Assembly (NCBI GenBank): GCA_963734865.1
Contig: CAVTIV010000004.1
Coordinates: 292,717 to 356,716 of the forward strand
Length of the DNA: 64,000 bases
Source: CBDCUW01 sp963734865
Lineage (GTDB): Bacteria > Planctomycetota > Planctomycetia > Pirellulales > Pirellulaceae
Reading direction: 5' to 3'
Shown here: positions 27,131-35,993 of the stretch, piece by piece
Layout: every line of letters starts with the position of its first letter
Numbering within the stretch: the first letter of the stretch is position 1
Made by a program: the position numbers and the translations under genes
The notes under the pieces: model-generated
The model's input: the letters and a program-made list of their open reading frames with translations, nothing else
What the model was told of the DNA's origin: nothing
Databases searched by the model: none

Positions 27131-28154
27131 ATGGCTTTGGTTCCGCTTCGCGTCGTTCTCGATCACGCGGCCGAGAACGAGTACGGCGTCGCCGCATTCA
27201 ACGTCAATAACATGGAACAGATCCAGGCGATCATGGAAGCCGCCGAAGACACCGATTCGCCAGTCATCATTCAGGCCTCGCGTGGCGCACGGGCCTACTC
27301 GCAAGACGCCTACCTGCGTCACCTGATGATCGCTGCGACGGAACTGTATCCGCATATTCCGACCGTCATGCATCAAGATCACGGCAACAGCCCCGAGACC
27401 TGTTTTTCGGCGATCGAAAACGGATTCACCAGCGTGATGATGGACGGTTCGTTGGAAGAAGACGGCAAGACGCCGGCCAATTACGAATACAACGTTCGGG
27501 TGACCGCCGAAGTCGTGAAGATGGCACATGCTCGTGGCGTTAGCGTCGAAGGAGAACTCGGTTGCCTCGGTTCACTGGAAAGTGGCGAAGGGGAACAAGA
27601 AGATGGTCACGGTGCGGTGGGCGAATTGACGCATGATCAATTGTTGACCGACCCCGACGAAGCCAAGCGGTTCGTCGAAGAAACAGGCATGTGACGCGTT
27701 GGCGGTCGCGATCGGAACCAGTCACGGTGCCTACAAGTTCTCGAAAAAACCGACGGGCGAAGTTTTGGCGATGGACCGGATCGAAGCGATCCATGCCAAG
27801 CTGCCTAATACGCACTTGGTGATGCACGGTAGCAGCAGTGTGCCGCAGGAGCTGCAGGACATCATCAACAAGTATGGTGGCCAGATGAAGCAGACTTACG
27901 GCGTGCCCGTCGAAGAAATTCAGCGTGGGATCAAGAGTGGTGTCCGCAAGATCAATGTCGATACCGACTGCCGAATGGCGATCACCGGTGCGATTCGCAA
28001 GGTGTTTGCCGAGGATCCGTCCGCATTCGATCCGCGTGCATACCTGAAGCCCGCCCGTGAAGCGATGAAGAAAGTTTGCGTCGCTCGGATGACCGCATTT
28101 GGTCAAGCCGGCAACGGTGCGAAGCTACGGAACTGGATGTCCGCGACGGCATAA
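27131..28154 (+). CDS. fba: Class II fructose-bisphosphate aldolase (one frameshift)
   Basis: The ATG at 27131 begins MALVPLRVVLDHAAENEYGV. Next come AAFNVNNMEQIQAIMEAAE, TVMHQDHGNSPETCFSAIEN with zinc ligands, SVMMDGSLEEDG and VEGELGCLGSLESGEGEQED. The long insert after GELG marks the 'Calvin-cycle subtype'. An extra base near 27690 gives a premature TGA after EETGM. The protein continues in the next frame CDALAVAIGTSHGAYKF, VMHGSSSVPQELQDIINKYG, GIKSGVRKINVDTDCRMAIT. Corrected length is about 340 residues. It interconverts fructose 1,6-bisphosphate with dihydroxyacetone phosphate and glyceraldehyde 3-phosphate. It follows the sugar-acid dehydratase on the same strand, 107 bp away. Confidence 0.92.
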
Positions 28155-28213
28155 CTTCGATCCTTCCAAGCAATCAACCCGTTCGGTCGGCGCCTCGGCG
28201 CCGGCCGTCTTTT

Positions 28214-29692
28214 ATGTTCACAGATCTTCTCGACGCGTTCCAGTATCAGTTTCGACAGCGGCCGGAATCACCGGCATTGATTGTTCCGCGGCCCGAATCC
28301 GGTCGCGAACTCGAGTCGATTTCCTGGCGGCGGCTTGCCGCGACGGTTGCCGTGGTGGCTGGTAACCTGCGGTCCGCGTTGGCAGCGGAATCGTCGTCTG
28401 CCTGGCGGGTTGGTCATGCCAGCGATAACACGCTGTCGGATGTTGTGATCGCACTCGCTGCGATGGTCATTGGCGCGGTCGAAGTGCCCATCGATCATCG
28501 GTTACAGGAGTCGGAGGTCGAGAGCCGTTGGAATCGCGTCGGCGGCTATTGGCTCGATCCCAGGCATCGAGTCGACATGGTCTGGGAGGCACTGGACAAT
28601 TCAATCGATGCCAGTCGCACCATCGACTGGAACCAGTTGTGTCAGAGGCGTAACGACATCGATCAAGCGTCTCTGGTGCTGTGGACCAGTGGTACGACGG
28701 GGCGGCCGCAGGGAGTGACCCTGTCGCAGCGAAACTTGTTCGGCAACGCTGCGGCGAAGCTCGGCGCGGTCGGTCAGCGGAGAGATGACGTGCGGTTGTG
28801 CGTGCTTCCGCTTTCGCACGCCTACGCGCGAACCTGTGATTTTGGGACTTGGTTGCTAAGCGGCTGCACGATGGCACTGACGATCGGATTTGATGGTTGG
28901 CGGCGACTTGGCCCGCTTGTCCGGCCGACACTTGCCAATACCGTTCCCAGCTTGGCCAGCCGATTACTCGACGGTGATCCCGGCGCACTGGGATTGGATC
29001 GACTGAGGCTGTTGGGGTGTGGCGGTGCGGCGATCTCTGAACAGGCATTCTGGCGTTGGAGTGAGCGTGGTGTGACGGTCATCCAGGGTTACGGACTGAC
29101 CGAGTCATCGCCGGTGATCTGCAGCGCGACACCCGATGATGCACGGCCCGGTCTGGTGGGCAGATTGGTGGACGGCTGGGAGCATGACATTCGTGATGGC
29201 CAGCTGTTTGTGCGCGGTGCTCATAACATGATTGGTTATTGGGACGACGCGGCCGCCACGGCGAACAAGATTGACCGGCAAGGCTGGCTCGATACGGGTG
29301 ATCTTGTCGAACAAGATTCTGCCTCCGGCCAACTGCGGATCGTAGGTCGCGCCGATGACGTGATCGTTCTCGATTGCGGTCGCAAGTTGAACCCGTGCCC
29401 GATCGAGCAAGCATTGGAACAGATTGTCGGCGTGCGACACGCGATTCTGATTGGCACTGAAAATGGACTGGAGTTGTGGCTCGATCAGGAACGACACGAT
29501 GCGCAAGTTGCAGAGGATGTGTGGGTCGTCTTTCATGATCGACCCGGCTGGCAGCATCCCCGGGCCGTACGGCAGTTCGATCCGGTTTTATCCCGGGCTG
29601 CCGGTGAGTTGACGGACAAGGGGACGGTTCGACGCAAGCGGGTGATGGAGACACGATTTCGTGCCCGACCCAGGCATCAAGCCGGGTCGTAG
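28214..29692 (+). CDS. AMP-dependent acyl-CoA synthetase/ligase family protein
   Basis: The ATG at 28214 gives 492 residues (MFTDLLDAFQYQFRQRPESP). Adenylate-forming motifs are in order: VLWTSGTTGRPQGVTLSQRN (ATP loop), VIQGYGLTESSPVI, GWLDTGDLV and GRADDVIVLDCGRKLNP. The C-terminal domain is short but retains the basic GTVRRKRVMETRF containing a candidate catalytic Lys. The fold suits an acyl-CoA or acyl-AMP ligase; the acyl substrate cannot be inferred. No ribosome-binding site is obvious. Its end overlaps tatC on the opposite strand by 16 bp. Confidence 0.8.
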   Translation: MFTDLLDAFQYQFRQRPESPALIVPRPESGRELESISWRRLAATVAVVAGNLRSALAAESSSAWRVGHASDNTLSDVVIALAAMVIGAVEVPIDHRLQESEVESRWNRVGGYWLDPRHRVDMVWEALDNSIDASRTIDWNQLCQRRNDIDQASLVLWTSGTTGRPQGVTLSQRNLFGNAAAKLGAVGQRRDDVRLCVLPLSHAYARTCDFGTWLLSGCTMALTIGFDGWRRLGPLVRPTLANTVPSLASRLLDGDPGALGLDRLRLLGCGGAAISEQAFWRWSERGVTVIQGYGLTESSPVICSATPDDARPGLVGRLVDGWEHDIRDGQLFVRGAHNMIGYWDDAAATANKIDRQGWLDTGDLVEQDSASGQLRIVGRADDVIVLDCGRKLNPCPIEQALEQIVGVRHAILIGTENGLELWLDQERHDAQVAEDVWVVFHDRPGWQHPRAVRQFDPVLSRAAGELTDKGTVRRKRVMETRFRARPRHQAGS

Positions 29693-30774
29693 GCGTCGCT
29701 TCCCAGTCCCCGGCCTCGGGGGATAAACATGCACATCAAGATTCCCAGCACATAAAGGATGACCAGCGGAACCGCCATCGCGATCATGCTCGTCACATCG
29801 GCCGGCGTTAGCAACATCGACACAACAAAGATCACGAGAATCGCGACTTTCCAGCTCTCGATGTAGGCCTGAGTCTCGAACAGTCCGATTCGCTGCAGGA
29901 ATAGCATCACCAGTGGCAATTGGAATGCGATTCCGAAACCGAGTGGTAATAGCAATACGAAGTTCACGTAGTAGGTCAACCGAGGTTCGACCGCAACATC
30001 CATGCTGCCGTTGAAGGCCAGTAAGAAGGTCAACACATAGTGCAGTACCAGGAAGAAAGCCAGGATGACGCCCGATACAAACAACGCGACACTGATTGGC
30101 ATGTACAGGTACACGTACTTGCGTTCGTGGAAGTGCAAACCGGCGGCAACGAACGACCAGATGTGATAGAAGATCATGGGAGAAGCGAAAATGGCTCCGA
30201 CAATCAGCCCCGCTTTGACCCAAATCATGAACGACTCTTCGATCTTCAGCGAACTCACAGCCACTTTGCTTTGAATCAGCTGGACTTTCGGCGTTAACTG
30301 TGAGGGGTCGGGAATTGACGACAGCAGCTTTGCCATGTCAACCGCTTCGATCGTCGGTTCTTCTGGCGGATCCTTTTTCTTTTCTGTTGCGGCCGTTTTG
30401 CTGTTGGCCGCTTTGGGCACGACAACGGAATCCATTGTCAATGATTGATACTGCGCGGGAATTTCGTAGATCACTTGCCAGACCAGTCCGTTCTGCATCA
30501 GAAAATTGCGCAGTGGCTTCAATTCCGCGGCCGCCAGGTCTGTGTACCCGAGTCGGTGAAGGTCCCGATCGGCATTGAATTGCTGGATCGCATTTTCCAG
30601 AGGTGTTTTGACAAAGATGATGACCCGGTCGGCAAAAAATAGTCCGATGATCAATCCGGCGGCGAGCCACAGGATCGCCTTGACCAAGCATTGACGCAGC
30701 TCTTCGAGGTGTTCCCCGAAGGTCATGGTCGAGTTGTCAAACAAGTCGTCTTTGGGGCGAGTTATTCGGTCCAC
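29677..30774 (-). CDS. tatC: Twin-arginine translocase subunit TatC with a long periplasmic insertion
   Basis: The 365-residue protein (E. coli TatC has about 258) starts at 30774. The N-terminal TMTFGEHLEELRQCLVKAIL carries the conserved HLxELR signature. TM1 spans about 33-54. Residues about 64-175 are a hydrophilic insertion containing EKKKDPPEEP and LLSSIPDPSQLTPKVQLIQS, much longer than the usual first periplasmic loop. After it the normal pattern resumes: AGLIVGAIFASPMIFYHIW, HFHERKYV, then four more membrane segments including YYVNFVLLLPLGFGIAFQLP and LTPADVTSMIAMAVPLVILY. TatC recognises RR signal peptides; several exported proteins in this window carry them. No tatA gene is adjacent. 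Confidence 0.92.
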   Translation of the reverse strand: MDRITRPKDDLFDNSTMTFGEHLEELRQCLVKAILWLAAGLIIGLFFADRVIIFVKTPLENAIQQFNADRDLHRLGYTDLAAAELKPLRNFLMQNGLVWQVIYEIPAQYQSLTMDSVVVPKAANSKTAATEKKKDPPEEPTIEAVDMAKLLSSIPDPSQLTPKVQLIQSKVAVSSLKIEESFMIWVKAGLIVGAIFASPMIFYHIWSFVAAGLHFHERKYVYLYMPISVALFVSGVILAFFLVLHYVLTFLLAFNGSMDVAVEPRLTYYVNFVLLLPLGFGIAFQLPLVMLFLQRIGLFETQAYIESWKVAILVIFVVSMLLTPADVTSMIAMAVPLVILYVLGILMCMFIPRGRGLGSDAYDPA

Positions 30775-31046
30775 GAGTCAATTCTCGCTGGGGAGCCAAG
30801 ATACGATCAGAACAAATCCATCGACGCATCGTCGATTACACGCCCCCTAGTGTAGCAACGGACGGCAAAATCGGCCGCACCCATTCGGAAAGTCGCCGGT
30901 CAAATGTGGTTTGCAGCGTTGGGGAGCGGTGTTTTGCCACCACTGGCGGCCCGACGGCCTGCTTCGATTCGGCACGCCGGATTTGACGCTCCAGCAAACT
31001 TCGTGATAGTAAACGCATCAAGACAATTGTTGGAACCATCGAATTC

Positions 31047-32111
31047 ATGACCATGAAACCGTACCCGCTTCGATTTCGTCCCTTGTTCAAGCGAACCATC
31101 TGGGGAGGACGGCGGTTGGGCGAACAGTTGGGCAAGCCGATCGGCGGCGAATCGGACTATGCCGAAAGCTGGGAGGTGGTTGACCACGGAGCCGATCAGA
31201 GTGTAGTCGAAAACGGCCCGTTAGCCGGCGGTTCGCTCGCCGAATTGATCGCCGAACATTCGTCCTGGTTGCTCGGGGAGGATCACCACTGCAGGGAATT
31301 TCCGTTGTTGTTGAAGTACCTTGATTGCAATCGTGTCCTGTCGGTTCAAGTGCATCCGGACGACGCATATGGTGCCCGGATGTCGACGCCCGATTTGGGA
31401 AAAACCGAAGCGTGGTACATCGTCGCGTCGCTTCCCGACAGTTTGGTGTACGCAGGTCTGAAAAGCGGTGTCGATCAGCCCACGCTGCGTCGTGCCGTCG
31501 AGGCCGGAGAAACCGAGCAGCTTTTGCACTCGTTCCATCCGCATCCGGGCGACTGCGTTTTCATTCCCGCGGGAACGGTCCATGCACTTGGTTCGGGTTT
31601 GCTCGTCGCGGAAATCCAACAGTCTAGCGACACGACTTTTCGTCTGTTCGATTGGAATCGAGTCGATGCCGAAGGGAAACCTCGAACGCTGCACGTCGAT
31701 CAAGCTCTTGAAGTGACGGACTATCGGTCCGGCCCGGTGCAGCCGCGCAAGAGTGATCCGGCGGTCGCGGGATGGCAATGTTTGGTTGAATGCGAAAAGT
31801 TCGTTTTGCGATCGCTCGAGTTGGGTGACGACGGCGTTGCAGGTGACGATCGGTTTCACATCTTGACGGTTCCACGAGGCAGGGCGAGTTTGCGGTTCGC
31901 TGGACAGAGCATGCCGCTAGCAACCGGAGAATCGGTTTTGCTGCCGGCGAAAATGGGTGGCGTCGAGATCTCCGTTGATGCCGAAAGTACCGTTCTGGAC
32001 ATGCACTTGCCGCACGGATGGGTATCAACCCAAATGACCCGAACGGTCCGGCATGAAAATGTCGCACTCGGAGATCCGAAGTTGCACCGAAGTGATGGCG
32101 GGGCACGATAA
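31047..32111 (+). CDS. manA: Type I mannose-6-phosphate isomerase
   Basis: Start ATG at 31047 (or 31053), 354 residues. MKPYPLRFRPLFKRTIWGG resembles the N-terminus of the short bacterial type I enzymes. The zinc site is given by SVQVHPDDAYG (Gln and His), LGKTEAWY (Glu) and IPAGTVHALG (His). QQSSDTTFRLFDWNRVDAEG follows. It interconverts mannose 6-phosphate and fructose 6-phosphate, supplying mannose for glycans or taking it into glycolysis. It stands alone, 271 bp from the divergent tatC gene and 140 bp before a small lipoprotein. Confidence 0.9.
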   Translation: MTMKPYPLRFRPLFKRTIWGGRRLGEQLGKPIGGESDYAESWEVVDHGADQSVVENGPLAGGSLAELIAEHSSWLLGEDHHCREFPLLLKYLDCNRVLSVQVHPDDAYGARMSTPDLGKTEAWYIVASLPDSLVYAGLKSGVDQPTLRRAVEAGETEQLLHSFHPHPGDCVFIPAGTVHALGSGLLVAEIQQSSDTTFRLFDWNRVDAEGKPRTLHVDQALEVTDYRSGPVQPRKSDPAVAGWQCLVECEKFVLRSLELGDDGVAGDDRFHILTVPRGRASLRFAGQSMPLATGESVLLPAKMGGVEISVDAESTVLDMHLPHGWVSTQMTRTVRHENVALGDPKLHRSDGGAR

Positions 32112-32251
32112 AGTTCTGTGGTCGCCGGCTCGATTCCCGATGCGACGAAAACTCCTCTTGTTGAGTAGTGGATTGACTTCGTACGCTCAACAACCTCCCA
32201 TCGCTGGCGATCATCCGCGGACCGCGGACAGATTGACGAAAGGAAACGCAG

Positions 32252-32518
32252 ATGCGCCGCAAACTGACACCCCTCGCCCTCTGCGTCGTCGGTGCCTGCG
32301 CCGTGACCATCTTGGCCGGATGCCGTGGTCGCGGCTTTCTGTCGCCACCCGGTTCGATGAGTCAGCAGCAGGCCAACGCGATCGTGCACGACCCCTATCC
32401 GGAGGCCGATATTGCGCCCTCGGATCCTTCGGCGCGTCCACTGGGATATCAGCAGCCATTGCCGGAGCCGGTTCGTAATCGAATCGTGCCCGACAGCATG
32501 CCATGGCTGGGACGCTAG
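32252..32518 (+). CDS. Small lipoprotein, function unknown
   Basis: The 88-residue ORF starts at an ATG preceded by gacgaaaggaaacgcag. The signal peptide MRRKLTPLALCVVGACAVTI ends in the lipobox LAGC, so Cys23 should be lipidated. The mature part is short, polar and Pro-rich (MSQQQANAIVHDPYPEADIA, PLGYQQPLPEPVRNRI). No domain is recognisable. Confidence 0.7.
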   Translation: MRRKLTPLALCVVGACAVTILAGCRGRGFLSPPGSMSQQQANAIVHDPYPEADIAPSDPSARPLGYQQPLPEPVRNRIVPDSMPWLGR

Positions 32519-32564
32519 CCCCGCCGAGCATTTTGGCTTTCTTCTTTTTTCGTCGCGTCCTGCT

Positions 32565-32600
32565 GAGCCGTCGGTGCTCGCCGAGCCGTCGGTGCTCGCC
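32565..32600. repeat. Two exact 18-bp tandem copies
   Basis: The unit gagccgtcggtgctcgcc is repeated exactly at 32565-32582 and 32583-32600 in the intergenic DNA between the lipoprotein and the pseudouridine synthase gene. Confidence 0.9.
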
Positions 32601-32702
32601 TCGGGGGTGGTTCAAGGTTTCGGTGGATTGCTCGCCACCATCACAAAGATCGATGGTTTTGGTAGATTGACGGCGCGACCATCAGTCAACTTCGAGAACC
32701 CC

Positions 32703-33957
32703 ATGCCCACCCGACCCACCAAACGCCCCCCCAATCCGGCTGGCGCGCGCCAGCCAAAAGCCGCGTCTGCAGCGTTTGCTTGCCTCGGCTGGGTTCGGCA
32801 GTCGGCGACAATGCGAAGAACTGATTGAGGAGGGCCGAGTCGATGTCGACGGTGACATCGTCACAAAACTGGGCACGACGGTCGATCCGGACACCAGCAA
32901 AATCCGTGTCGATGGCGTGTTGTTGAAGAAGCAAAAGCTCGTTTACTTTGCGGTCAACAAACCGATTGGCGTGGTCACGACCAATTCCGATCCTCAGGGT
33001 CGACCACGCGTGGTGGATCTGGTGCCTCATAGCGAGAGAGTCTTTCCCGTCGGCCGCCTTGACCGCAGCAGCGAGGGATTGATCCTGCTGACCAATGATG
33101 GCGATTTGGCTCAGAAACTGACGCATCCAAAATTCGGCGTCCGCAAGGTGTATCGGGTGACGGTGGCGGGGAAAGTCACTCCCGAAACGATGAAGCAGAT
33201 GCGTCAGGGCATCTACATTGCCGAGGGCCGAGTCAGTGTGGAAGGTGCCAAGATTTTGAAGGCGCGTGGCAAAGCGACCGAGATGGAGATCGTTTTGCGG
33301 GAAGGCAAGAACCGCGAAATTCGACGGATACTCGCGCGGCTGGGCCACAAGGTGCAGCAGCTGCGTCGTATTGCCGTGGGGCCTTTGCGGCTCGGCGATA
33401 TGCCGCCGGGCGCTTACCGCATCGTCAGCCGAGAGGAGGTCAAGAAGCTGCACGGCGTCACGCAGGGCTCGCATGCCGGCGTTGGCTCATCGCATGCCGG
33501 CTCGGGGAAGCCTCGCGGCAGCAGCTCGGCAAAAGCTCGCGGCAGCAGCTCGGCAAAGCCGTATGGCGACTCGGGCAACAGGAACGCCAAGTCCGGCGGA
33601 TCGCGAGTTGCCGGCAGACGCGCCGAGGCGACCGAGGCGCCGGTGGCGAGAGCTAAACGCAAGGGTCGAACGGCTCCATCGGTGGCCACCAGCGGACTGG
33701 GTGAATCTCGTAAGATTGGCGCGGTCATTGGCGCCGATCCGGCACCAACCGACGAGGTTCGAGAGCGAAAAAAAACTCGCAGCAGGGATGACCAGCGGGG
33801 ATCACGCCGGACCGCGAAACGCAGCGTCAAGCGAAAGTCTGTGTCGGCACCGAAACGAAAGCCGATCAAAAAGGGCTCGCGTACTGCCGGCACCGTGAAG
33901 GCGCAGCGAGGCAACGCGGGCGCGAAGAAACGAGTGGCACGGAAACGCAAAAGATAG
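32703..33957 (+). CDS. RsuA/RluB-family pseudouridine synthase with a long basic C-terminal tail (one frameshift)
   Basis: The probable start is the ATG at 32703 (MPTRPTKRPPNPAGARQPK). An extra base near 32756-32759 (AAAA) or in the run of seven C at 32725-32731 moves the rest into the next frame. There the S4 domain reads RLQRLLASAGFGSRRQCEEL, IEEGRVDVDG. A TTG at 32776 is the only start if the break is real. The catalytic domain has VNKPIGVVTTNSDPQGRP, VGRLDRSSEGLILLTNDGD with the catalytic Asp, and GKNREIRRILARLGHKVQQL. From about residue 235 of the second frame, 150 residues are low complexity: Gly/Ser/Ala repeats, then Lys/Arg-rich sequence ending KKRVARKRKR. It should modify 23S or 16S rRNA; the exact target cannot be assigned. 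Confidence 0.85.
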
Positions 33958-33961
33958 ATTG

Positions 33962-34843
33962 ATGTCGAAAATCCATGCGGACTACTACGCCGATGCGATG
34001 GTCCAGCTTGACGCGGTGATCGAACGCAACGACTTGGTTGCTGAGCAGACTTACCTGCTGAGGGTCGCTGCCGAGCCGATTGCTCGGGCCGCCGTGCCGG
34101 GGCAGTTCGTGATGATTCGTTTGAAAGGGATCGACTCGCCGCTGATTGGCCGAGCGTTGGCGATCTATGACGTCGTCCAAGATGGTCAGGGCAATCCCGT
34201 CTGGCTCGACCTGGTCTATCTGCGAAAGGGGACGCTGACGACGGCGTTGGCGCGATCCGCCTTGGGTACCGAAGTCACGTTGTGGGGACCGTTGGGCAAT
34301 GGCTTTTCGAACCGACCCTGCGACCGCCTGATCATGGCGGCTGGTGGAATTGGACAGACCCCGATGTTGGTGCTCGGTCGCGAAGCTCGAGGCAGTCAGC
34401 GGTTCGGACAACCGGCGCGGGAGGCAGGTTGGTGCGGCAAAGTCGAGCTGATTTATGGTGCCCGTCGCGCGAGTCTGTTGGCGGGTGTCGACGATTTTCG
34501 CCGAGCCGGATTCGATCTGACGCTCTGCACCGACGACGGGTCGGCCGGTCAACAGCGGCTCGTTCCGGACTTGCTCGCTGAGCGACTGGGGAAGATCGAC
34601 CCAGGAGAAGAAATCGTACGTGTGGTGACCTGCGGCCCTGAGATCATGATGGAAAAAGTATCCCAGGTGTGTCTGGCCGCGTCGGTCGATTGTCAGGTTT
34701 CGATGGAGACGCCGATGGCCTGCGGTATCGGTATTTGCTTTTCCTGTGTGGCCCAGATTCGACAGAATGGTCCCGAAGAGTGGGATTACAAACGAACCTG
34801 CGTGGAAGGACCGATCTTCGACGCAGAAAAGATCTGCTGGTAA
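33962..34843 (+). CDS. pyrK: Dihydroorotate dehydrogenase electron-transfer subunit PyrK-like
   Basis: The ATG at 33962, four bases after the previous stop, gives 293 residues. The ferredoxin-reductase-like FAD domain shows PGQFVMIRLKGIDSPLIGRA and KGTLTTAL, followed by GPLGNGF and the NAD-binding MAAGGIGQTPMLVLGREA. The C-terminal 2Fe-2S site is MACGIGICFSCVAQI with a later Cys in YKRTCVEGPIF. These match PyrK, which passes electrons from PyrD type 1B to NAD in pyrimidine synthesis. pyrD is not adjacent. A different flavin oxidoreductase of the same family is possible but less likely. Confidence 0.85.
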   Translation: MSKIHADYYADAMVQLDAVIERNDLVAEQTYLLRVAAEPIARAAVPGQFVMIRLKGIDSPLIGRALAIYDVVQDGQGNPVWLDLVYLRKGTLTTALARSALGTEVTLWGPLGNGFSNRPCDRLIMAAGGIGQTPMLVLGREARGSQRFGQPAREAGWCGKVELIYGARRASLLAGVDDFRRAGFDLTLCTDDGSAGQQRLVPDLLAERLGKIDPGEEIVRVVTCGPEIMMEKVSQVCLAASVDCQVSMETPMACGIGICFSCVAQIRQNGPEEWDYKRTCVEGPIFDAEKICW

Positions 34844-34868
34844 GTTCGCCCGCTCCACTGATCCGGCT

Positions 34869-35762
34869 TTAGCGGAAGAACGAACCGTTGGTCGCCGGCA
34901 CCGCGTTGCTGCTGGTCGGATAGCTCATCGCACCCGCCGTGCTTCCGGGTGAATAGCCACCGGGAGCGGATGATGGTCGCGGCGCCGCCAGCGAGGTGCT
35001 CGGCGCGATGATCTCGCTAGCATTTGCGGTCGAGAACGATGGTGCGCTGGCTGCGGGCAGGGAAAAACCGCTGGGTGGCGGCACGGAGGGATTGATCGAC
35101 GCGGTCGCGGGAGCCGCCGGCGCGTCGGCGACGGCTGCCACCGCGGGACTGAGTCCAGGTGGCAACGTGAAGCCGGTCGAGCCGCCGGTGTCTGCCGTCG
35201 CGCTGGAAGCGGATAGATTGGTCGGGACGGTAAAATTGGTGGCCGGCGGTGTGTACGACGACTTCGCGTAGGAGGAGCCGGCTGGAGATGGAGCGGACGC
35301 GGAGGCCGGATCGGTTTTCGGTGTAAATGCTTTCGAGCCGAAATTGTAACCCGATGGTTTTGCACTGTTTTCCGCAGCGTAGCCCACGGGAGTCGCCGTG
35401 CCATTGAAGCCATTGGCCGCCGCGGCGGCCATGTTGGTGGCTGGCGGTGTCGCGAAACCGGGTGACACATCGACCGCGGAGACTTGCGCGGCGGTGCCCG
35501 TGGACGGGACGCCGGGAGTGACCGGGACAGCGGTGCCGCCGGCAATCGAAGCGATCGCTTCGGGTTTCGCCGACGCGCTTGGCGGCGCCGGATAGGTCGT
35601 TGTGGGTCCGCTACCGGCGAGTGTTTCAGCGGACGGTTCACTGCGCATGCCGAACCGGTTCATCCCCAGCATGCTGCTTCGACATCCGATCGAAAACAGT
35701 GCCATCGTGGCACAGCTGGTTAGCAACCACTTGCTTGCGCGAACTCTATTCTTCGTGAGCAT
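34869..35762 (-). CDS. Low-complexity Ala/Ser/Pro/Thr-rich lipoprotein
   Basis: The 297-residue product begins MLTKNRVRASKWLLTSCATM and has a lipobox-like FSIGC at about residue 27. The remainder is almost entirely Ala, Pro, Ser, Thr and Gly, with repeated words such as YTPPATNF, GFTLPPGLSP and PSVPPPSGFSLP. It looks disordered, like a surface linker or spacer. No domain is recognised. It converges with pyrK, 25 bp apart. Confidence 0.65.
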   Translation of the reverse strand: MLTKNRVRASKWLLTSCATMALFSIGCRSSMLGMNRFGMRSEPSAETLAGSGPTTTYPAPPSASAKPEAIASIAGGTAVPVTPGVPSTGTAAQVSAVDVSPGFATPPATNMAAAAANGFNGTATPVGYAAENSAKPSGYNFGSKAFTPKTDPASASAPSPAGSSYAKSSYTPPATNFTVPTNLSASSATADTGGSTGFTLPPGLSPAVAAVADAPAAPATASINPSVPPPSGFSLPAASAPSFSTANASEIIAPSTSLAAPRPSSAPGGYSPGSTAGAMSYPTSSNAVPATNGSFFR

Positions 35763-35993
35763 CCCTGCGTACCTTCAACAAACTCGACGATGGAGCGACC
35801 AGTCCAATTCGATTTTCGGACATCCTTGAACCGAGAATCAAAAAAATCGGTAAAAGTCAACCGTATAATTGTGGGCAAGTCGACTGCCGCACCGGCCAAC
35901 CGGTCGGACGTTAAGAGGTTGCGGCGTCGGCTGTCAATGTCAGGTTGTTCGGTAATTTGCGAGAGGAGTTTCACGGCCGGTTGTTGGGAGTCG

